Part shown: positions 61,501-64,000 of the stretch, piece by piece
Layout: the number at the start of each line of letters is the position of its first letter
Position numbering within the stretch: position 1 is the stretch's first letter
Source: Pelecanus crispus
Lineage: Eukaryota > Chordata > Aves > Pelecaniformes > Pelecanidae
NCBI RefSeq assembly: GCF_030463565.1
Contig: NC_134643.1
Span: 121,995,809-122,059,808 of the forward strand
DNA length: 64,000 bases
Direction of reading: 5' to 3'
Translations under genes and position numbers: made by a program
Notes under the pieces: model-generated
What the model was told of the DNA's origin: nothing
What the model saw: the letters and a program-made list of their open reading frames with translations, nothing else
Database searches by the model: none

Positions 61501-61915
61501 CAGGGCGGTTGCCTCTGTGAGCCAGCGGGGCACAAACACCCAGGGGACCGAGCAGTGCTCCAGCCCAGGGCGGCCGGGCTCCCGTTGCTCCGATGGCAGC
61601 CCGTAGCCCCGGCCCCAGAGCTCCGCACCCGGCCGGAGGTGCGGCCAGGCCCGGGCTGGCGGCGAGCCCACCCCGGCGTACAGGGGCCGGGGCCGGGGCC
61701 GGGGCCGGGGCCGGGGCCGGGGCGGGGGCGGGGGGAGCCAGCGCCCGCCGGCGGGCCGAGCGGGGCGGGCCGGTACCTGAGCAGAGCCGCTGCACCTTCA
61801 GCCTCCCGTTGTAGATGCGGGCGACCAGGGGCGCCAGGTCGGCGAGGCGGGCGCTGCCGGCCACCTCCAGCAAGAACTGGCTCTCGTCGCCGCGCTTCAC
61901 GTGCAGCCGCACCAT
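52434..61915 (-). CDS. CFAP298: CFAP298 (C21orf59, kurly), complete gene, seven exons
   Basis: This is a cytoplasmic and ciliary protein needed for assembly of axonemal dynein arms and for planar-polarised cilia motility. Loss causes primary ciliary dyskinesia type 26 in humans and the kurly phenotype in zebrafish. Exons on the minus strand are 61915-61777, 59860-59693, 57864-57797, 55684-55526, 55043-54912, 52740-52645 and 52544-52434. They join in one frame to 290 residues, the human length, with GT/AG at every junction. Blocks: MVRLHVKRGDESQFLL at the N terminus, NMQGLTDEQIEELKLKDEW, CVPSGGSVFKKDEIGRRNG, MVKDALDQLRGAVMIVYPMG, EAQLWWAGKELKETK, LSDYVGKNEKT, EEQKQMMLYYYRKQEELK and HGVKDIKWGPR at the C terminus. 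The start is set by family homology and a strong GCCATGG context, although the frame is open further upstream in CpG-island sequence. Confidence 0.97.
52645..52740 (-). CDS. CFAP298: CFAP298 exon 6
   Basis: The acceptor is CCCTTTCAG and the donor is AAG|GTAGCA. It encodes KGQGAPGREPLISHEEQKQM then MLYYYRKQEELK. The exon is 32 codons, phase 0 at both ends. A 100-bp intron separates it from the last exon. Confidence 0.96.
52741..54911 (-). other. CFAP298: CFAP298 intron 5
   Basis: This is a 2.2-kb AT-rich intron. A (TA/CA) microsatellite lies at about 53755-53787. I see no recognised mobile element in it. Confidence 0.75.
54912..55043 (-). CDS. CFAP298: CFAP298 exon 5
   Basis: The acceptor is TTGTCACAG and the donor is AAA|GTAAGT. 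It encodes AGLEVIEESEAQLWWAGKEL, KETKLLSDYVGKNEKTTI, IVKIQK. The exon is 44 codons, phase 0 at both ends. Confidence 0.96.
55526..55684 (-). CDS. CFAP298: CFAP298 exon 4
   Basis: The acceptor is TATTTCAG and the donor is CAT|GTATGC. It encodes KQVQANVCVNMEMVKDALDQ, LRGAVMIVYPMGLPPHDPV, RMEFEDKEDLSGTH. The exon is 53 codons with phase 0 at both ends. Confidence 0.96.
55685..57796 (-). other. CFAP298: CFAP298 intron 3
   Basis: This is a 2.1-kb intron. No repeat, RNA gene or additional exon is supported. Confidence 0.75.
57797..57864 (-). CDS. CFAP298: CFAP298 exon 3
   Basis: This is a small exon of 68 bp with acceptor CTTTTTAG and donor AGG|GTAAGT. It encodes APNEKMQQVIKKTIEEAKAL then ISR, a charged helical segment. 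Human reads APNEKMKQVLKKTIEEAKAI. It is too short to appear as an independent open frame. Confidence 0.95.
57865..59692 (-). other. CFAP298: CFAP298 intron 2
   Basis: This is a 1.8-kb AT-rich intron in which I see nothing distinctive. Confidence 0.75.
59693..59860 (-). CDS. CFAP298: CFAP298 exon 2
   Basis: The acceptor is CTTTAAAG and the donor is CATG|GTAAAT. It reads EMEELAEHGVFLPYNMQG, LTDEQIEELKLKDEWAEK, CVPSGGSVFKKDEIGRRNGH. The exon is 168 bp, phase 1 at both ends. Human has Q where this has H at the last full codon. Confidence 0.96.
59861..61776 (-). other. CFAP298: CFAP298 intron 1
   Basis: This is a 1.9-kb intron. Its distal part is AT-rich, with TA/CA runs near 60010-60045. Its proximal 250 bp is CpG island and contains the GGGGCC tract. 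Confidence 0.75.
61683..61735. repeat. (GGGGCC)6 hexanucleotide tract in CFAP298 intron 1
   Basis: Six perfect GGGGCC units occupy 61683-61718 on the plus strand, followed by GGGGC, GGGGGC and GGGGGG. The tract ends about 40 bp from the exon 1 donor. In the sense of CFAP298 transcription it is GGCCCC. The G-rich strand should form quadruplexes. Confidence 0.95.
61777..61915 (-). CDS. CFAP298: CFAP298 exon 1 (start codon)
   Basis: It encodes MVRLHVKRGDESQFLLEVAG, then ARLADLAPLVARIYNG and RLKVQRLCS, ending in phase 1 with donor TCAG|GTACCG. The ATG is 61915-61913 with G at -3 and +4. The middle part, between FLLEVAG and VARIYNG, is the least conserved against human. Confidence 0.95.
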
Positions 61916-61919
61916 GGCA

Positions 61920-61942
61920 GGGCCGGGGCCGGGGCCGGGGCC
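61920..61942. repeat. (GGGGCC)3 tract in the CFAP298 5' UTR
   Basis: GGGCC followed by three perfect GGGGCC units lies immediately upstream of the CFAP298 start codon, with only five bases between repeat and ATG. On the transcript it reads as GGCCCC units. Confidence 0.93.
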
Positions 61943-62340
61943 GCTCGGCGCCTGTGTGGGGAGAGGAGGAGCGGCCGTTAGCGCCGCTGCCCGTCCGTCC
62001 GTCCGTCCCCAGCAACGGCTCCGCGTCCGTGGATACCGGCGGCGGGAAGGGGGCGCGGGGGGGGGGGGAAAGGCCGCTCCCGGCGCTGCCTGGTCCCCCT
62101 GAGGGCGCGGCGCCGCCCGCTCCGCTGCCGCCCGCCCTCCTCTCGCACCCGCCCGAGCGCCCACCGGAGCCGCCAGCAACGCTGCCTCCCGCCCGGCGCG
62201 GCCGCGGCCCCGTCCCCGAGCCGGCCCGCCGGCGCTTCCGCTTCCGGCCCTCCCGCTGTCGTCATCAGGGACGCTTAAAGGCCCCGCGCCACCCCGCCTC
62301 GCGCTAACGGCGAGCAGGGGAGCGCCGCGGTGAAGAGGGC

Positions 62341-64000
62341 TGCGGGGGAAGTACCTGAGGTACAGAGAGAGAAGAGGCTAAAAATGTCGTAAGGGCAGGT
62401 ATGTTTATTTCGTGAGTACACACCACCGCCTTCCACAGGGTAGCTACGGAATGTTGTACGCCACTGAGTTTCAACACTGCAGCTCTGGAAAGGATACAGC
62501 CGTCCACATTTGTGTGCCACAAGCAAGAAAATCGTTACATTGAACAGAGCGATTCACCACAGGGAACACAGAATTCATGAAAGTGTGTTGAGCGCTTCTA
62601 ATTTTAGTTCTTAGTACTTTCAGAACTTCTGCTAGTAATTGTTTCTGTTGATACACGTTAACAGCGGTTAGCTATATATCTACAGGCTATATTTTTGGAG
62701 CATTTCTTGTGACCTTTGCAGTACTTCGCTGTCAGTCTCCGCGATCCTGTGAAGTGTAGAGGTGCTGTATACCAGGTACATTTTAGACAGTAGTTTTTAA
62801 TCACTGTAATTAAATATTCAACAAAGAACATATTTATCACGTAACTCCCACTAGCAAAAAGTTTCCCCCCAAAATTGTTTCGCTAATGTAAGAATATACC
62901 AAAACACCAATCACACAGATGTTTATAGCAACAGTTTAAAACAAGGTAATTCACATACTGAAGCACAAAGAGTATAGTACCACTGCTGTTTAAAATGTAC
63001 AAGTACTGTTTTAATGACCTGAACGGAAAAAAGCGCAATATAAAACTGACTATCGTCACTCCTCTATCCAACTGCAGCTCATGGCTAACCACCTACTGTT
63101 TAAAGGAAGAGTGGATTATTTTATAAATAATGTTTTGACAGCATTTGAGAATTTTTTAAAACAGTACTGTCGTCGTGTGTTTTGCTACTGTAAATATAAT
63201 GCTAGTATAGTACGTTGTGTTTCAGTCCCTGGTCTTGCAGAACCAGTACAGTTTGTCCGCAAGTAAGCCAATGCGTGTAGGCGTGTATTTGCAGTCCCCC
63301 AAGAGATGACAACATTGTGAAACATTCAGCTTTGGATGAAAGCACGCAGCTGCGTATACGAGTTATGTCCTAAGCCACTGCGAATTGTAAGGAGAACCGC
63401 AGGGTTTTATAGCATGCATAAATGGAGCTAAGGAAATCAGTTATTTTAAATTGCCTCAAGATAACAAAATACCGTATTTTATGTAATCTCATGTGAGCTT
63501 CAGAAAAATCATAAAAGCAGAGAGTTGTGTTTTTATAGCATAATATGTAGGACTGTGACTTAGCCTTCACCAGCCTCAAAGCAGCACCACGCAGAGGATG
63601 GTCGCTGTCTCCGGGCGAGGAAGAGTCACTCCTCCAGTTTTAACTGCAAAAGCGGCAGAATGATATTGTTCAGCCCAGAGAATTACTGTTCTCCTGTCTT
63701 CCCTGAAAGTAAGATTTTAAAAATACAGCAGTAAGTCTAGTAGATGGGGAGGATGCCGAGCGGACAGCCCAGTCACGTTAAGATGACTCTCTCCTCCTCT
63801 GATGCTGTAACATGGCTGCCAAAGCCCTTCTAACATGCAAAAGAGGAGAGTGGGACAAGCCAACTCCAGTATGTTGTCTGCAACTGGTAAAGACTGCTTT
63901 GTATCTCAAAACCTAAGGTGAATCTTTTTCCAGAGGTTAAGGGAAAACTTGTTGTATCGGTTGTTTCCAGTTTGTGGAAAAAAGTATCTTTAAAATAGTC
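62341..64000 (-). other. Possible 3' UTR of the next minus-strand gene
   Basis: This is AT-rich, with no coding exon and no recognised repeat. The complement of 62404-62409 is AATAAA, which could terminate a minus-strand transcript just before the CFAP298 promoter. In human the next gene, same strand, is SYNJ1, so a SYNJ1 3' UTR is a reasonable guess from synteny only. Confidence 0.3.

Larger units (their letters stand above)
61540..62340 (-). promoter_or_regulatory. CFAP298: CpG island promoter of CFAP298
   Basis: The region is very GC- and CpG-rich around exon 1, with no TATA box, as expected for a housekeeping/ciliary gene. Transcription probably starts between about 62000 and 62300, but the exact site is not visible. 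On the minus strand CTCCTCTCCCCACACAG at about 61951-61967 looks like a splice acceptor, so a noncoding first exon and a 5' UTR intron are possible. A CGTC/CGGA tetranucleotide run lies at about 61990-62007. Confidence 0.8.

Noticed and set aside
61135-62307. 390-residue open frame on the plus strand
   Set aside because: It runs antisense through CFAP298 exon 1 and the CpG island. The Pro/Gly/Arg-rich translation is a product of GC content and the GGGGCC repeat, with no recognisable domain.
1-64000. CRISPR arrays, bacterial operons, organelle insertions or intact viruses
   Set aside because: There are no spaced direct-repeat arrays, prokaryotic gene layout, mitochondrial-gene stretches or capsid/envelope reading frames. 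The only viral traces are two solo LTRs.

Overview
The window looks like a bird nuclear genome. Two vertebrate genes are recognisable by protein similarity, the interspersed repeats are CR1 LINEs, and there are two solo retroviral LTRs of types I know from avian genomes. Long AT-rich introns are interrupted by small GC/CpG-rich patches. The gene order (EVA1C on + followed tail to tail by CFAP298 on -) is the conserved order of human chromosome 21q22.1. I cannot name the species.

Layout. Positions 1-12231 are intronic or upstream sequence of EVA1C; its first exon lies outside the window. Coding exons 2-8 of EVA1C run from 12232 to 38655 on +, all with GT/AG junctions, and encode two SUEL-type lectin domains, a short stalk, one transmembrane segment and a conserved cytoplasmic tail. 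Its introns hold a solo LTR (15041-15608), a CR1 tail (24286-24363) and a 1.5 kb 5'-truncated CR1 with reverse-transcriptase sequence (28366-29931). From 38796 to about 52270 is a repeat-rich intergenic stretch. It contains CR1 fragments, a well-folded tRNA-Phe-like gene with a GAG anticodon (42468-42540, -), a 43-bp unit repeated three times, a ~225-bp-arm inverted repeat (43100-44448), CpG-rich islands near 45.7-46.8 kb, a weak candidate exon (47141-47254), a 25-base C tract, and a 1145-bp solo LTR with a perfect 5-bp target duplication (48504-49648).

Positions 52434-61915 on - hold a complete seven-exon CFAP298, encoding 290 residues. Its promoter lies in a CpG island (about 61540-62340) that also carries GGGGCC hexanucleotide tracts on both sides of exon 1. 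The last 1.6 kb is AT-rich with no recognisable coding exon. It could be the 3' UTR of the next - strand gene (SYNJ1 by synteny), but the sequence alone does not prove that.

The two genes are functionally unrelated as far as is known: EVA1C is a heparin-binding guidance co-receptor and CFAP298 is a dynein-arm assembly factor. The most unusual items are the GAG-anticodon tRNA-Phe-like gene, the GGGGCC tracts flanking CFAP298 exon 1, and the large young inverted repeat. I found no wholly new multi-gene system.
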